Source of the DNA: Sarcocystis neurona
Lineage: Eukaryota; Apicomplexa; Conoidasida; Eucoccidiorida; Sarcocystidae
Assembly (NCBI GenBank): GCA_000727475.1
Contig: KL647300.1
Coordinates: 1,296,833 to 1,360,832 of the forward strand
Length of the DNA: 64,000 nt
Direction: 5' to 3'
A program made the translations under genes and the position numbers. The notes below the pieces were generated by a model. It worked only from the letters and a program-made list of their open reading frames with translations, had not been told where the DNA came from and searched no databases. How positions within the stretch are numbered: the stretch's first letter is position 1; every line of letters begins with the position of its first letter. Positions 31,326-42,404 of this stretch are shown one piece after another.

Positions 31326-31361
31326 ATCATGTGCAGACATACAGGCTTCTTGATGCACACT

Positions 31362-31397
<36 letters not shown>

Positions 31398-31430
31398 TGT
31401 ACGTGTGTACGTGTGTGCGTGTGTGTGTGT
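31362..31430. repeat. (GT)n microsatellite
   Basis: (GT)n with a few interruptions. Long Cys/Val and His/Thr frames across it are repeat translations. Confidence 0.95.
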
Positions 31431-31634
31431 ACGTGGAGGCACTCTGTGTTTGTTTATGCCGGTACGTGAAAGTGTACACCTGGAGCTACATACATACTGG
31501 ACCTTATATATTATTCCTTCGTTTACATACACGCAGATCTTTAAATTTTATTCTTTGATTCGCGTACACACTGGTCCTCATATATCACTTCTTACATACT
31601 TAAAGAGACGATTACAGCGAGTCGCTGCGGGGCG

Positions 31635-32049
31635 TCAGCGTGTCAGGACTGAGGTTTCTGCCTTCACAATGTTGTGAATTAGCCAATCACTTTCTGGTTT
31701 TCCTCCCCTGACAACCTGATAGGCAGGCTGCTCCGTGGAGATCTCCAAATTGTAAGATATTGTCAGCGGCAGCGGCATCCGATGGATATGTCCAAATAAA
31801 GTCTTGCCTTGATCTTTTTGCATGTAAATACTGTGCAGTTTCAGGTGTGCGAATAGTTGCCGTAGTGCTACTGCGAGTTCTGGTACCTGCAGCGTGTTTA
31901 CAAACTGCAGAGCACGTCTGACTGTAGTAGACCATTCATGCTGATTTTGGTAGTGGGTGATGTCAACAGGAGACTTCTGGTGTTTCTTAGGAGTGGTACC
32001 AGTAGTAATATACGTACTGCTCGCCGTCTGCCCGCATAGCGATATTCAA
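31635..32049 (-). CDS. Unknown protein, 137-codon open exon without start
   Basis: The minus frame is open from just after TGA (32,050-32,052) to TGA at 31,635-31,637. Its only ATGs lie in the last 65 codons, so it is an internal or terminal exon (possible acceptor GACGGCGAGCAG near 32,020). The translation has a natural composition: HKLHSIYMQKDQGK-type helix after LQVPELAVALRQLFAHLKLH, then TLFGHIHRMPLPLTISYNLE and SDWLIHNIVKAETSVLTR at the C-terminus. No low complexity, no cysteine pattern and no family recognised. Its moderate A/T content at third positions differs from the CAG-rich exons at left. Confidence 0.55.
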
Positions 32050-33042
32050 GTCTTATGCGCAAACCGTGCGCAGATAGAAGCGCACGTTACGTATATGCTG
32101 CGAGCATAGTGCTTGTAATAGTTGGTGGAGCTTGAAGATTATCTATGTTTAATTAACTAACGACAGTGAGCGGGAGTAGTAGGACGGCCGATAGAAGCAC
32201 TGCATCAAGTTAAGGAGCACCACCGTAATACCGTGAAGAACGCGCCTGTCGGGCAGCCCTAGACGGGTCATTTAGACTGTGTGTTACACGCGGTCGCGTG
32301 GTTGAGCAGAATCACAAAACTGTCGCATTCGTGCTGGCCCGTAATCATTGCGCACTGCAAACTTTGCCCTTCATTGATGAACGGACGCATGTGTCGAACA
32401 ATTTCACGGGCCGCGCCCACGCGGGGTTTTCAAAAGTATTGCAGGTGGTACAGTGGGGGCGATATCCGTAAAAGCTGCAGGAAGATAGTGTGACTCGTTA
32501 TTGTAGCGCGGTAGCCCGCTCACCGCATATGAGCGACCGGCCGCGTAATTAGTGTAAGTATGCTGTGCCGCATCCCGATCAGGTGTGGTAATACGCCGAT
32601 GAAGTCTTTGTGTCTTGCGGTGCCTACCAGAAGTTTTCTGTCTTCGTTCTTGTCCTTTTTCATCTGTCGCCGCTTAGCGTCGACTCACTAGTACTTTGAA
32701 TGTCCACAGCAAGCGATTCTGCATTAGTGAACAACGGCCTACCTATGAAAGACAGGTAAGCAATGCCTGCCAGCTACAGTATACGCCACGGCTTGTCCGC
32801 TCGGGGGCCTCTTGCACCGCTGGCCATGAATGCGTCCTTTAATGCCTCTTCTAGTGCCACAATCTACGTTCTTCCCATTTGTCCGCACGTGTCGCATTCA
32901 GCACGCAGTCTTCTCTCTGCGTGTAACACGCTCCGCCTGTGGATCAACATCAGCCACACGAGGCGTGGGCTGCGCCCGGTCGGCTGTATCAAAAGCTGGC
33001 AGGCCCGCGGGACTATGCGGATCCGCAGCGTCCCGCGATGCT

Positions 33043-33570
33043 TCAGCTGTATACGAAGAGGAGCCTTTTTATGTAATTAGGAGCGGTGACCCGGTCTCGC
33101 TCAATAGCGCAGCACTCATCGTCGTCAGTGGGACTGGGCAAGTCGAGTTTATCGATATCTTGTGGCTCGAATTTTTGCATGGTAATGCCAAATGCGGTGA
33201 AGTATACGCAGCGAGCCCCGTTGCCGCCACTGCCGCAGCCGTGTAAGGTACGTAAGCACGACGATGTATGTTGTTCGCGATGTTTTGTTTGGAGTATCAA
33301 ATTGGCACTGTGAAGTGTAGCTATGTATATGTGTGTCAAGCTGTCTTGGCCTTCCTTTATAAAGGAGTTTGTAAGTCGTCGAGAGTCAGTTAGAATACGC
33401 GCATTCGAGCGAGTTTGCTCCGCTTGTGCTGCCGGTGGCATATTTATAGTCCTTCGCGTAGCAGGAAGTTTCTTTTCAAGCGGTAGCCACCACCGTGTCC
33501 TGAACGAACAGGATGCTCTGGCGGTCGCGATGCAACAGAACCATCGGCGGTTACTACGCGCTGCCACCAA
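33043..33570 (-). CDS. Candidate two-exon 3' end, unknown protein
   Basis: The minus frame is open for 175 codons to TGA at 33,043-33,045. Two parts look coding: RRTINMPPAAQAEQTRSNAR near 33,440 and, at the C-terminus, MQKFEPQDIDKLDLPSPTDD followed by NYIKRLLFVYS. The middle (33,240-33,370) contains a GTATAT-like repeat and may be intron; acceptor-like GCTGCGGCAG precedes the last part at about 33,235. A plus-strand frame (138 codons) overlaps and also ends plausibly, so strand is not certain. Confidence 0.35.
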   Translation of the reverse strand: MVAARSNRRWFCCIATARASCSFRTRWWLPLEKKLPATRRTINMPPAAQAEQTRSNARILTDSRRLTNSFIKEGQDSLTHIYIATLHSANLILQTKHREQHTSSCLRTLHGCGSGGNGARCVYFTAFGITMQKFEPQDIDKLDLPSPTDDDECCAIERDRVTAPNYIKRLLFVYS

Positions 33571-33699
33571 TAATGCACCGAGCCTGTGCGGGTGTTTGCA
33601 CAGTCCCAGGCAAGGAGTGAACTATTGTCGGTGTTCCTGTGGCGAGAGGTTACGAGAATTGTGGGCACTCATGCGCGCCATCTGCACCGTATGACAGGT

Positions 33700-34300
33700 T
33701 TCCCGCTGACACCCTCTCCACTCGTATGTCACTCTGCGCGTATCTCTGACACAGCGGAAGATGCAAACTAGGACATGAGGCCGGGAGCGTAGGGAATTTC
33801 GTCTATGACATCCAACACAGCCTTAGCGAGTAGTTTCCGTGAAACTTGTCTCAACCGCTTCCCTGACATCTGCAGGGGCTTCAACTGTTAAAAAAGCGCA
33901 CGTAACACACCCGTTGCTTTACTGTACCATCAAGTGGTTTTCACGGTTACAACGGCAGAGAATCATCCCTCACGGTGCTTCCACTAGCGTATCAAATTTG
34001 ACGTCATTGTTCGTGTTTGAAGTCGTTTATGTGTATAATCAGCTGTATAAACGTGGATGTGTCCCTCCAGCGGGCCTGCACAAGTAAAAATAACAAACTG
34101 TTAACAACCAGTCGGCCGTCAACGTTCTCAACGGCCGATGTCCCCTTGGCCTTAGCAATTCCACTTTGTCAGGGGTGGAAGCTTCCTCGTTAACGTGTCA
34201 CAAACAGCACGGAAAGGAAAACGCGGCACTACGAGTGACGACCCAAAAGACCACGTATAGAGGGAATACAGGCCTGCAAACGCTCAGCTAAGTCTTTTCA
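33700..34300. other. Intergenic, probable promoter side of the 34.3 kb gene
   Basis: Nothing coding recognised. It contains short direct and inverted words around AACGTTCTCAACGG / CCGTCAACGTTCTC at 34,115-34,135 (GGCCGTCAACG..CAACGGCCG is a near palindrome). Confidence 0.4.
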
Positions 34301-34302
34301 AC

Positions 34303-37300
34303 ATGCAGCAGGAGAGAACTTTTACCCCTACCGCCAAGGGAGCCGTGATGGGCAGCTCATTTCCTGCAGCGGGGAAGCCGGCGCGACCGTTCGCGCCCAG
34401 CGCAGGAGCGAATACGGTGCTGCCATCAGGCATCTTCTACGGGCGTAACACAATGCTTTCCAGCTCTTCGTTGGGTGATTCTGTGAGTCAACGCGGCGAA
34501 GCACTTGGCAGCCTAACACCGCGAGGGGCGGATGGTGGTCAGCGAGATGGTCACGCCCCAAGCCGGACGGCTTTGTTCGGCGGAAGAGAAATAACGCCAT
34601 CCAGACAAGTGAGTACTGCATGGAGGCCTCCCGCTGGGCTGCCGCTGCCAGGTAGCGACGGGACCACCGTCAGCTGCAACAGCAGCTCCTCAGGCGCAGG
34701 ATCCGTGGGCAGGAATTCCAACTATGCCGAAGCATCCGCTGCTGCTTCGTTTTACAAGCAGAGACAGCAGCAGCATTCCCCATGCATCTTCGGCGACGGC
34801 AGTGACTGTGCTTCGGTTGCGCGATGCGTGCCCGCTGATCATGCGACCGGAGCTGAGCCGAGACTGCAGCAGCGAGTGCCCTGTCTAGAGGACGGCGATA
34901 CTGGGAGCCGCTGCAGCAGAAACGGACGACAACAGAAGCCGCAGAGCGACAAAATGAGAGCTGCAGGAGTACCGACAGCAACCTGGCATTCCCACCGACA
35001 GCAACAGCAGAGAAAGCTGTTGCCAGCGCCGGAAGCCGTGGAACCATCTTTGCAGGAAAGCCAACAAGGTGCCAACCCCTTCTTATCGGCCGAACCGCAG
35101 CTGCAACAAAACTCGCAGATTTGTCCAGAAGAAACATTAAGACTGCAGGTTCACCACCTTCAGCAGCCACCAATCTCTGCGGACCAGCAGGGACAGACAC
35201 ATCCACCGCCGCGGCAACATGCCGCTCGACCACAGCAGTCGCCGCAGGGGAACTCAGGCACAGGAGTACCGAGCAGAGTGCAAGGACTCATGGACATGCC
35301 CTCTTCAAACGAGACCTCTCAACGCAGCACGCGAGAGCAGCAGCGGCAGCACGTGGAAAACGAACTTTCAAACAGCGCTGTGGTGCAAGAAGAGATGCAG
35401 GACTCCGCCCACGACGATATGCGCCCCATACTAGCATGCAAGTCTTCAAATACTCAGCAGCCTGATTTCCACTGCTCAGCCGTTGAATTCGTCCAGCCGC
35501 CTGAAGGCAGCACTGCTTCTTCGGGTGGTTACTCCCCTTCTCCAGCGTCTCCCTCGACCCCGCTACCGGAGGAGCACGAAGTAATACTGGACCACCGACA
35601 GCAGCAGCAGCGTTGTCAGCAGCAGCTGTTTGAGATACACAGCACTGAGGAGGCGCCGCCACGGACGACTGAGCTGAACCTGTCTGACAAACCCTCTGCA
35701 ACAGAAGGTCGTGCAGCTGCCGCTTCACCTTCTCCTACCTCCCCTCAAAGCAGCCGCTCCAGGTGGCAACCCAGGGCCGAGGAAGAAAGTGCGTTTTCTG
35801 CTTTGCGGGGGAGCCGGGACACTTCGATATCTAGAGGACCGAAAGGCCCCGATGTCTCGTCATTCGTGCCACGGGAGGATCTCCGCAGCTGCAGGGAAAA
35901 ACAGATACAGGCTCTGCGCAGCACTGGCAGCGTCATGCCTCTGTCCGTTGCAGCTGACGCTGCTGTTGCTGCAGCAGCTGCTGCGGCCTCTTTCCGGTGT
36001 CACGGCAGCACCAGCGGCGGGAGAGGCAGCGCCGACGGAGGCGTAGGTGATTCCGGCGTGGGCGGCAGCAGGGAGGGATCACGAGACGCACACGCTGCTC
36101 CGTATCCGTTGAATTTGATGGGGAGGGGCAGCGAACAGAGAGATGCCGGACGGCGAGCGGCTGCACGTGCAGGTACTCTGCATCCGCCCTCTTTCTGTGC
36201 TCCACCTACATACTCTCTGCATACGTACACGCCGTACGTCCGTCGAAAGTACAAACTTTGAACAACGGCTAGTCGCTACTTCACGCCAAGATATTCGATC
36301 CTTTCTCTTCGGCCCGCTAAATATAAGGCTGGCCTACTGACGGAGGATCATTCTTTGTTGAAACAGCAAGTATACAGAGACGCCATCTCCTGAATGGACG
36401 ACATGCTCCACATATATTTGCACAGTGTCATCGCTTTCGCAGTACTGACGAAGAGAAAGGAAAACAGTTTAACCACACAGCGTCGTGAACTTCGTGTGAG
36501 TGCAGACTTCGGCCATAAAGTGTCGCGCGAACATGACAGCTTGCAGCTGCGGGAGAAAAAGGCTCTTTTGGCATGATTTGTGCGCGCCCACAGCTGCAGA
36601 GCAGCACGTGCCGCAGCGCGCTCGAGAATGGTGTAGATCTGCAGAGATACACCGAGCATGCATCACCAATCCCACAGTAGAGCAGGAAGTGGGCGGTCGC
36701 TGCGGCTTTGCAGCAGACATGCTAAAAGACGAAAGCGACCTGCAGGCTCCTAAGTGTGACGAGGACGCTACACGTGCCGCCTGCTTCGGTGAACTGGTGA
36801 AGCTCACATACATCTGCAGCGAATCCACCATTGTATACTCGTGTGCGTGTGTGTACACCTGGTGTCGTCTACAGTCTTTTTCATGGTGCCAGAGTCTTCT
36901 CTCTATGTCGCGAGGGCACCTGTGCTTCCCTTCACCTTGCCGCTTTTTTGTGCGGGACTCGCGCGTGGACATGGGGCAGTTGTTGAGCCTTGTGTTTTCA
37001 CAGGCTGTTCGCGGCTGCTGCCTCTGGATATTGCGTGGCACAGCAGCGCAGCGAGTGTGCTGGGGAATCGCGAGTCCCTCTCACATGGAGGCGCGGGGCA
37101 CGGCGCGGGCTCGTCGCCCACCAGCAACGGCAGCGGAGGCCTCTTCTCTCCGGCGAGCAGCAACTGCTCTCAACCGGCTTATGGGCAGCAGCTCACGGCC
37201 CGCGAGCGTCTGCTACATCAGCACTGCACGAGTTCCGTATTCGCTGGCGAAGAGGAGGACAGCAGCGAAGCAGGGAACCGTCCTGCTCGCCAAGGACTTC

Positions 37301-38643
37301 CCTCGTCTACCGCAGGAGCAACTTCACATCGCGCGACCCCTCTCCAGGAGTGTGAATATGGAACGAAGGACGTACGTGAGGACGTGGCTGTGACACAGTA
37401 TTTCGCAGAAACTGCATACCCAGCAAGTTTCCCCATCTGTGCAAGGACGTACAGACAAGTAGAGAAACTCGTGGTCTCAGAGGTCTGTATAGTCGTGTGG
37501 CCATACGTAAATATATATTGTGAGTTGGCAAACGTGTGTGTGCTTGTTCGTGGATTTACGTATATGCAAGTATTCCTTGCTGACTCGTGTTTACGTCCCG
37601 TCTTCTCTGGTGCGCACACAAACGTATAGCCTAGGACGAGCTTTCTAGCCGGAAATGCTCGTAGCTGCTAACGCACTGAAGAAGAGAGAAATACAGGAAG
37701 CTTCCGTACAGGCCATTGGCCAGTTCCACCTGATACAGTTTCGTACTAGTACACATACCCACATACACGCATTCGCATGGATAGACAAGCGTGTGGGTGC
37801 ACGTTTGACAGCTGAGAACACACGTACAACTGGAGCCCATCTTTGCAGTCGTTTCCGTGGTGTTTTCGTCTGCAGGGATCCTGACTAGTAGCTGATGGGT
37901 TGCGTGTCTGCCACTCCGCGCAGTGCAGGCAGGATCGCCTTCTCTCAGTGACTTCTTCACATACCTGCAGCGCCTCGACTGGTGCTAAGTCTCTTCTTAT
38001 TATTTTCTCTTTTTTAAGAAGTCTTTTTTCCGCCTTGCGCTTGTCCCTCTGGGAGGCACTTGCTCTCTTCACAGCGGGAGGGAACTTAAAAAAGGGTTCG
38101 CGCGCTGCGCAGCCGCCGCACCTTCGAAATCGACGTTGTGTCACCCCCCGGTACTACGGGCGGGTTCTCGACAAAAAATTACCTGTGCTTTCTAACGACT
38201 ACCTTTTTGTCGACACGTGCTGCGCGTTTCAAAGTCATGAATTTCTTCCGTTCTGTAGGAAAATCTTCAACGACGGGCTGACCAGCTGCAGAATCCATGG
38301 TATAGCGACCTCTTCGGAAGACATACACCGAAGCGCTCGCCTACAACAACCCGCTGCGCTGCTGCGGCCGTGCTAGCAAATGGTCCGGAGCCCGAAGCCA
38401 CATCTGCAAGAGATGGAGAAGACACGCAGGGTACAGCAGGGCCAGCAGCGCCGACGACAGGCAACGCTGTCCTGGGCGTTGACGGTGCGACGCTCGATAA
38501 ACTATGCGCATACAGGCGGTAGGAGAAGTTCCCTTTTTACCGTGTACGAGGCAGTCTTCCCTACGCACTTCCTCTGCACTCTCGGCAGGAGTCGTGGCGC
38601 GCAGCGACGGAACACCAAATCACATTTGTACGTGATACCGTAG
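34303..38643 (+). CDS. Large Gln/Ser/Pro-rich protein, six-exon model
   Basis: ATG at 34,303 opens a 623-codon exon ending at CGTGCAG|GTACTC (36,172). The chain 34,303-36,172, 36,600-36,788, 37,004-37,371, 38,019-38,150, 38,259-38,518, 38,589-38,643 keeps one frame through five introns and ends at TAG 38,641-38,643 (about 957 residues). Acceptors are good (TTTTCACAG at 37,003, TTTTCTCTTTTTTAAG at 38,018, TTTCTTCCGTTCTGTAG at 38,258, CTCTGCACTCTCGGCAG at 38,588); donors are GTGAAC, GTACGT, GTACTA and GTAGGA. Exon 2 may instead begin at 36,714. The N-terminal two thirds are Gln/Ser/Pro low complexity with an eight-Ala run and a Gly-rich stretch; the C-terminal third is less biased (QRRADQLQNPWYSDLFGRHT; GNAVLGVDGATLDKLCAYRR). 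No domain recognised; a regulatory or scaffold role is only a guess. Confidence 0.55.
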
Positions 38644-38659
38644 AATGCAGACATATCCG

Positions 38660-40200
38660 AAGTACGAATACGCATGCGCGCGCCTATTTTGCCGGGCCAC
38701 CTCTCTCTTTGGTCTACGCCACCGGCGCCCTCTTCTGCGAGCTCTTCTTTTGAACGCTGAGTCGACAAATAGGTCTCAAACAGAAGCCCGGACGGCTGGC
38801 AGTTATGGGACGCAAACCGACAGTCTGCACAGATGCGTTGACATTCTCGCAGAGAAACCGTGTGCGGCCTATTTTTGTCGTCCGTCGGTGTGACTTAAAT
38901 GTAGGAGGGCCTCAGGAACATCGGACGGAAGGTTTCTGTCGTGCTCACTGCTCGATCACCTCTGTTGCGAGCTGCCTTTATACGCAGGCACACTAAATGC
39001 CGCAGCCTACGTGAACAATCGCATAGAGCGCGAATGTATTCATATTATTAGGTCCGTTGACATACACGTAGACAGCTGGATTTGTCTACCCGGCGGACGG
39101 TCGAATTCAACACCGCGCACGCTGTAATAATGGAGGCAGCAGCGGGCACCTTGACGAAAGGATCAAACAAGTCGAAAAAAGCTGTATAGTACCGACGCGT
39201 TTTCTGAGCACACTTAGTTCGACTGTATGCTCCTCCAGCGACTGTTGCCGCCGGCCGACTCGTTTTTTGCCGTGGAAAGAGCGGAAGTTTGCGACGGGTC
39301 GCACGTCAGCGGTGTTGCTGTACCATGTTGCTGATGATTCGGCCGCTGCTATATATGCTCTGCCGTTCTGTGCATGTGCTGGTGCAGGAAGACCCAGCTA
39401 CTTCGCGCTCCGAACGCATACGAACGGTCGGTCTTCGTTTTGTCACATCGTCCACGTGACAGGCATTACATCACTTCTGCAGAGCTCTGCTCTGACTGCC
39501 AGGCTGTGCTGCTGCGCAAAAAAAAGCTGCGTGACTTGTGTCTGCTCGAAAGGGGATGGCACATCCGCACATCAGGGTCTGTAGAGTGTCCACTGCGTGC
39601 GGTGGTGTACCGCTGAACAGCGGCGTTTCTGGCAGACGGTTGTTTGTTCAGGGGCGGAATGTGCGGAAACAAGCCGCAATAACATGCTTTTCTGCTGACA
39701 CAGGCAACGACTGTCCCGTATTACATCGGACCGCGGGACGAACAGTTGCACTACGCTACAGAAAGCAATCATTTCTGTCCCAACTGAGGCGACACGTCCA
39801 CTCACGTTCTCTTTGACCTACTCTTCCACGGCCAGGCTCTCGTCCACGTAGGAGAACCGAGAGACCCCGTACGTGTGTATCTATCTACCTCTCTATGTAT
39901 ATATATATACTACATACGTATATGTACCCATGTTTCTTTATATATATACACCTTGTCTGCGATACCTGCGTCCTTGTCTAGCTATCTGCACCCATGTACG
40001 CGTCTACGAATCTGTACCTCTGTCCCGAACTACGTGTCTATTTGTGTGTATCTACTACTAACTCGGGGAGTTCAATTATCTAGGGGGTATACCGCACAAC
40101 GCTTCGGTAGGCAGCGGGCGCGACGAGAGTGCGCCCCGTGTAGAGAAGTTTTCCGTGAATAGCACTCGACGTCAAGTCGTGAGTGCTTCATCTTGCGCTT
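38660..40200. other. No firm gene; short candidate frames
   Basis: Minus frames at 38,502-38,768 and plus frames at 39,267-39,816 have patchy coding-like composition but no chainable exons. 39,880-39,945 is a small TATA-type repeat. Confidence 0.35.
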
Positions 40201-40222
40201 CAGTTGCTTGTGTCATTTGCAG

Positions 40223-40322
40223 CTTTATCAACGCGATGCAGTCGGATATATGGAGCAACGTCGGGGACGACGGCGACGCGATGACCGAGAAGCGCTTGAT
40301 GCGAGCTCATCTGGCGAAGGAG
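40223..40322 (+). CDS. Arg/Asp-rich internal exon
   Basis: Acceptor GCTTGTGTCATTTGCAG, then LYQRDAVGYMEQRRGRRRRD, DREALDASSSGEG, then donor-like GGAG|GTGGGT. The highly charged cluster is unlike flanking sequence. Probably belongs with exons further right on plus. Confidence 0.4.
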
Positions 40323-40761
40323 GTGGGTTTCCACGTTCCACAGTGTCTCTATATTCAAAGCTGTCACAGGGTGGTGGCTGATGCAGTGGGATTCTCGTCA
40401 TGAACTGACGTGGCCGTGGGCGTACTCATAAATAAAACACGACGCGCACAGGTTTACATCGCCACGGAGTTTCAAGAATTCAAGTGTACACCTGTGGAGG
40501 GGTAGACGGATCTGTGTGTACACGGATTCACGTATACATGTACATGTAAGACCCTCTGCATCTGCACGTCTCCATACGCGTATATTGAGTCCGATGCCGG
40601 ACTTCCTTCGCGCGAGATGAGGAAGGTGTCTCAACCGACGAAGCGACGGCGCTAAGAGTTACTTCGCGCAACACGCCTTCACTGCTGCATGGCTGCTGTG
40701 TTTTTGTCAAATACGTGGTGCGAAGCACGCACTTTCTGCCGCTGCTGTTGCGAATCTGGCC

Positions 40762-40974
40762 ATGCTTCGGTGGCAATTCTCTCGTGACGCTCACTTGGCC
40801 GCCGGCACCCCGCGTGTCTACTTCTCGGCCAAAAAAGTGCCTGACAACTTGACACTGCCAGCATTTGCTTCTTCTCTTCGTTTAAGTGCCGCTCGATCTT
40901 TTCGCGCCGGTTATCACCTTCAGTCGCACTCGTATAAGCTTGACCGCGCGATGCAGTGTAGTGTGCAACAGTAA
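40762..40974 (+). CDS. Candidate exon, unknown
   Basis: Plus frame with RDAHLAAGTPRVYFSAKKVP, then DNLTLPAFASSLRLSAARSF to TAA. A minus-strand frame over 40,528-40,864 looks equally plausible (RRPSERHERIATEAWPDSQQ), so support is weak. Confidence 0.25.
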   Translation: MLRWQFSRDAHLAAGTPRVYFSAKKVPDNLTLPAFASSLRLSAARSFRAGYHLQSHSYKLDRAMQCSVQQ

Positions 40975-41120
40975 AACTGGCGGCGTCAGTTGCTGCTTGC
41001 GACCCACAAGCCGGTCCATGTGGCTGCTACGCACTTGACGTGCGTCACGGATGGCCGTAATTCCCGCTCTGCAGCGCGTGGTTTTGAATGCTGGTCCCGC
41101 GCGTGCCGCTGCCGTCACAG

Positions 41121-41324
41121 ACGCTGTTGCAGGAGAAATGCAGGGAGCAACGGCGTCGACAGCGTCTCAAAGAAGCTGTGAAGGAGGGCCATGGCAAATA
41201 TTTTCACATGGCAACTAGCGATGAAGCACGCGTGGGAGAGATGGGGAAGAACATGGACTTCCTGGGGCTGCAAGTGAAACGCCCACAGCCAGCAAAACGC
41301 AGTGTAAGCAACAGCTCTACTTAG
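41121..41324 (+). CDS. Basic helical terminal exon
   Basis: After acceptor TGCCGCTGCCGTCACAG the plus frame encodes TLLQEKCREQRRRQRLKEAV, KEGHGKYFHMATSDEARVGE and MGKNMDFLGLQVKRPQPAKR, ending at TAG 41,322-41,324. A donor-like AGT|GTAAGC sits just before the stop, so the exon might end at 41,304. The basic helix followed by a short hydrophobic motif resembles small nucleolar or ribosome-assembly proteins, but I cannot name a family. Another frame starting from an acceptor at about 41,075 is open too. Confidence 0.5.
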   Translation, partial: TLLQEKCREQRRRQRLKEAVKEGHGKYFHMATSDEARVGEMGKNMDFLGLQVKRPQPAKRSVSNSST

Positions 41325-41398
41325 TCACGCCGGGAACGCTGTAGGGCAGGCTCCCGTGCACATAAAGAAGCACAACGCTTTCTAGGGCCCACACCTGA

Positions 41399-41836
41399 AC
41401 GTGTGGAGGGAGAGGAAAAGCAGTGCACCACCCTTTTCCACATTTATTCGGAAGAAGATGCAATGGTAGCGATCCGACTGTGGTGTTCGTGTTTTCATGT
41501 TCACACGGACTGCAAGTGTATGCCTTCGCAACTGAGGAAGCACTCCATTGCTTCGCGTCTCCACCATTTCCAGATCGTCTCTGCCTCATTGCGTGTGCAA
41601 AAACTGTTGTGGGTAGTTACCTGTATCCCTCCGGTTCCACACGTTACTGGGCACTCCGGCCACGCACATACACAGGCATGCACACTTTGCATACGCTCGC
41701 TACTGGGCGCGTGCAGCGGAGCTGCGGAGGCCGACACCTTGTCAGCGACTGCGGTGACGTGCCAGTGGGAGTCGTAGACTATGCCGCTGAGGTCGCTGCA
41801 TGTCAGAAGAAAATCGTCAACCTGTTTGGGCAGTAG
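41399..41836 (+). CDS. WD-repeat/PROPPIN-like exon (Atg18/WIPI-type, tentative)
   Basis: The plus frame is open to TAG at 41,834-41,836 with no true start. Two blocks resemble successive blades of PROPPIN beta-propellers: VVFVFSCSHGLQVYAFATEE followed by a conserved-looking PDRLCLIACAKTVVGSYLYP, and later VPVGVVDYAAEVAACQKKIV. In WIPI/Atg18 proteins the matching blades read as a hydrophobic strand with a Tyr-x-hydrophobic turn, a hydrophobic Leu-Cys-Ala strand and a Tyr-Pro loop, then a strand ending in a basic Ile motif. The part between (41,640-41,720) looks like intron, with a pyrimidine-poor acceptor GGCGCGTGCAG at 41,719. The FRRG phosphoinositide motif is not in this exon. PROPPINs bind PI3P on autophagic or, in apicomplexans, apicoplast membranes. 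Confidence 0.3.
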   Translation, partial: TCGGRGKAVHHPFPHLFGRRCNGSDPTVVFVFSCSHGLQVYAFATEEALHCFASPPFPDRLCLIACAKTVVGSYLYPSGSTRYWALRPRTYTGMHTLHTLATGRVQRSCGGRHLVSDCGDVPVGVVDYAAEVAACQKKIVNLFGQ

Positions 41837-42404
41837 AAATTGGAGGGAGGAGGGACGCCTTCGCAGGAACAGTGACAGAACTAATCGGAGGGAAATGAAT
41901 TTTTGTGGGTTAATTTTTCAACAGTACACGACTAGCCTTGGTACATCGTACAGTCTGGACGTGTGGGAAACAAGGCAGCCGAAGAATAGAGAACTAAAGT
42001 GGACTTCGTTGTACAGACTTTGTATCTAGTTCGTCCGTGTGTCCTATGTTGCCGCCACTGCGACGCAGTACTGATTTTCTGCTTCAGCTGAACGGCTGAA
42101 TTACTGCTCAGCGCGACAACCACGCTCTGTCACTCGCTGGCTTGTGGACCCTCGCCTCACAGGAGCTGTTGGATCGCTTCTGCCCTTTTCACTGATTTTC
42201 AAGACGCAGCAACACTTCTGAGAAACGTCCACCCACTGCCTGGGTGATACGCTGTCACACGTTGTGTGCCTGGGCAGTGCGAATACGTAGGACACAGGAC
42301 TGGCTGCGGCACCGCGTCTGACAAAACAGACGCTGCATAAGGGTTGGCTATTTTTTTCACTGCATATGACCCGTGGCCACTCTAGTTGTCTTTTTTTCTG
42401 CTAG

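Noticed and set aside
31047..31532. 161-codon minus-strand ORF
   Set aside because: Half of it is the GT repeat and two short tandem copies; the remainder has no splice or start support.
36469..37041. 190-codon minus-strand ORF
   Set aside because: It is antisense to two exons that fit the six-exon plus-strand chain in phase.
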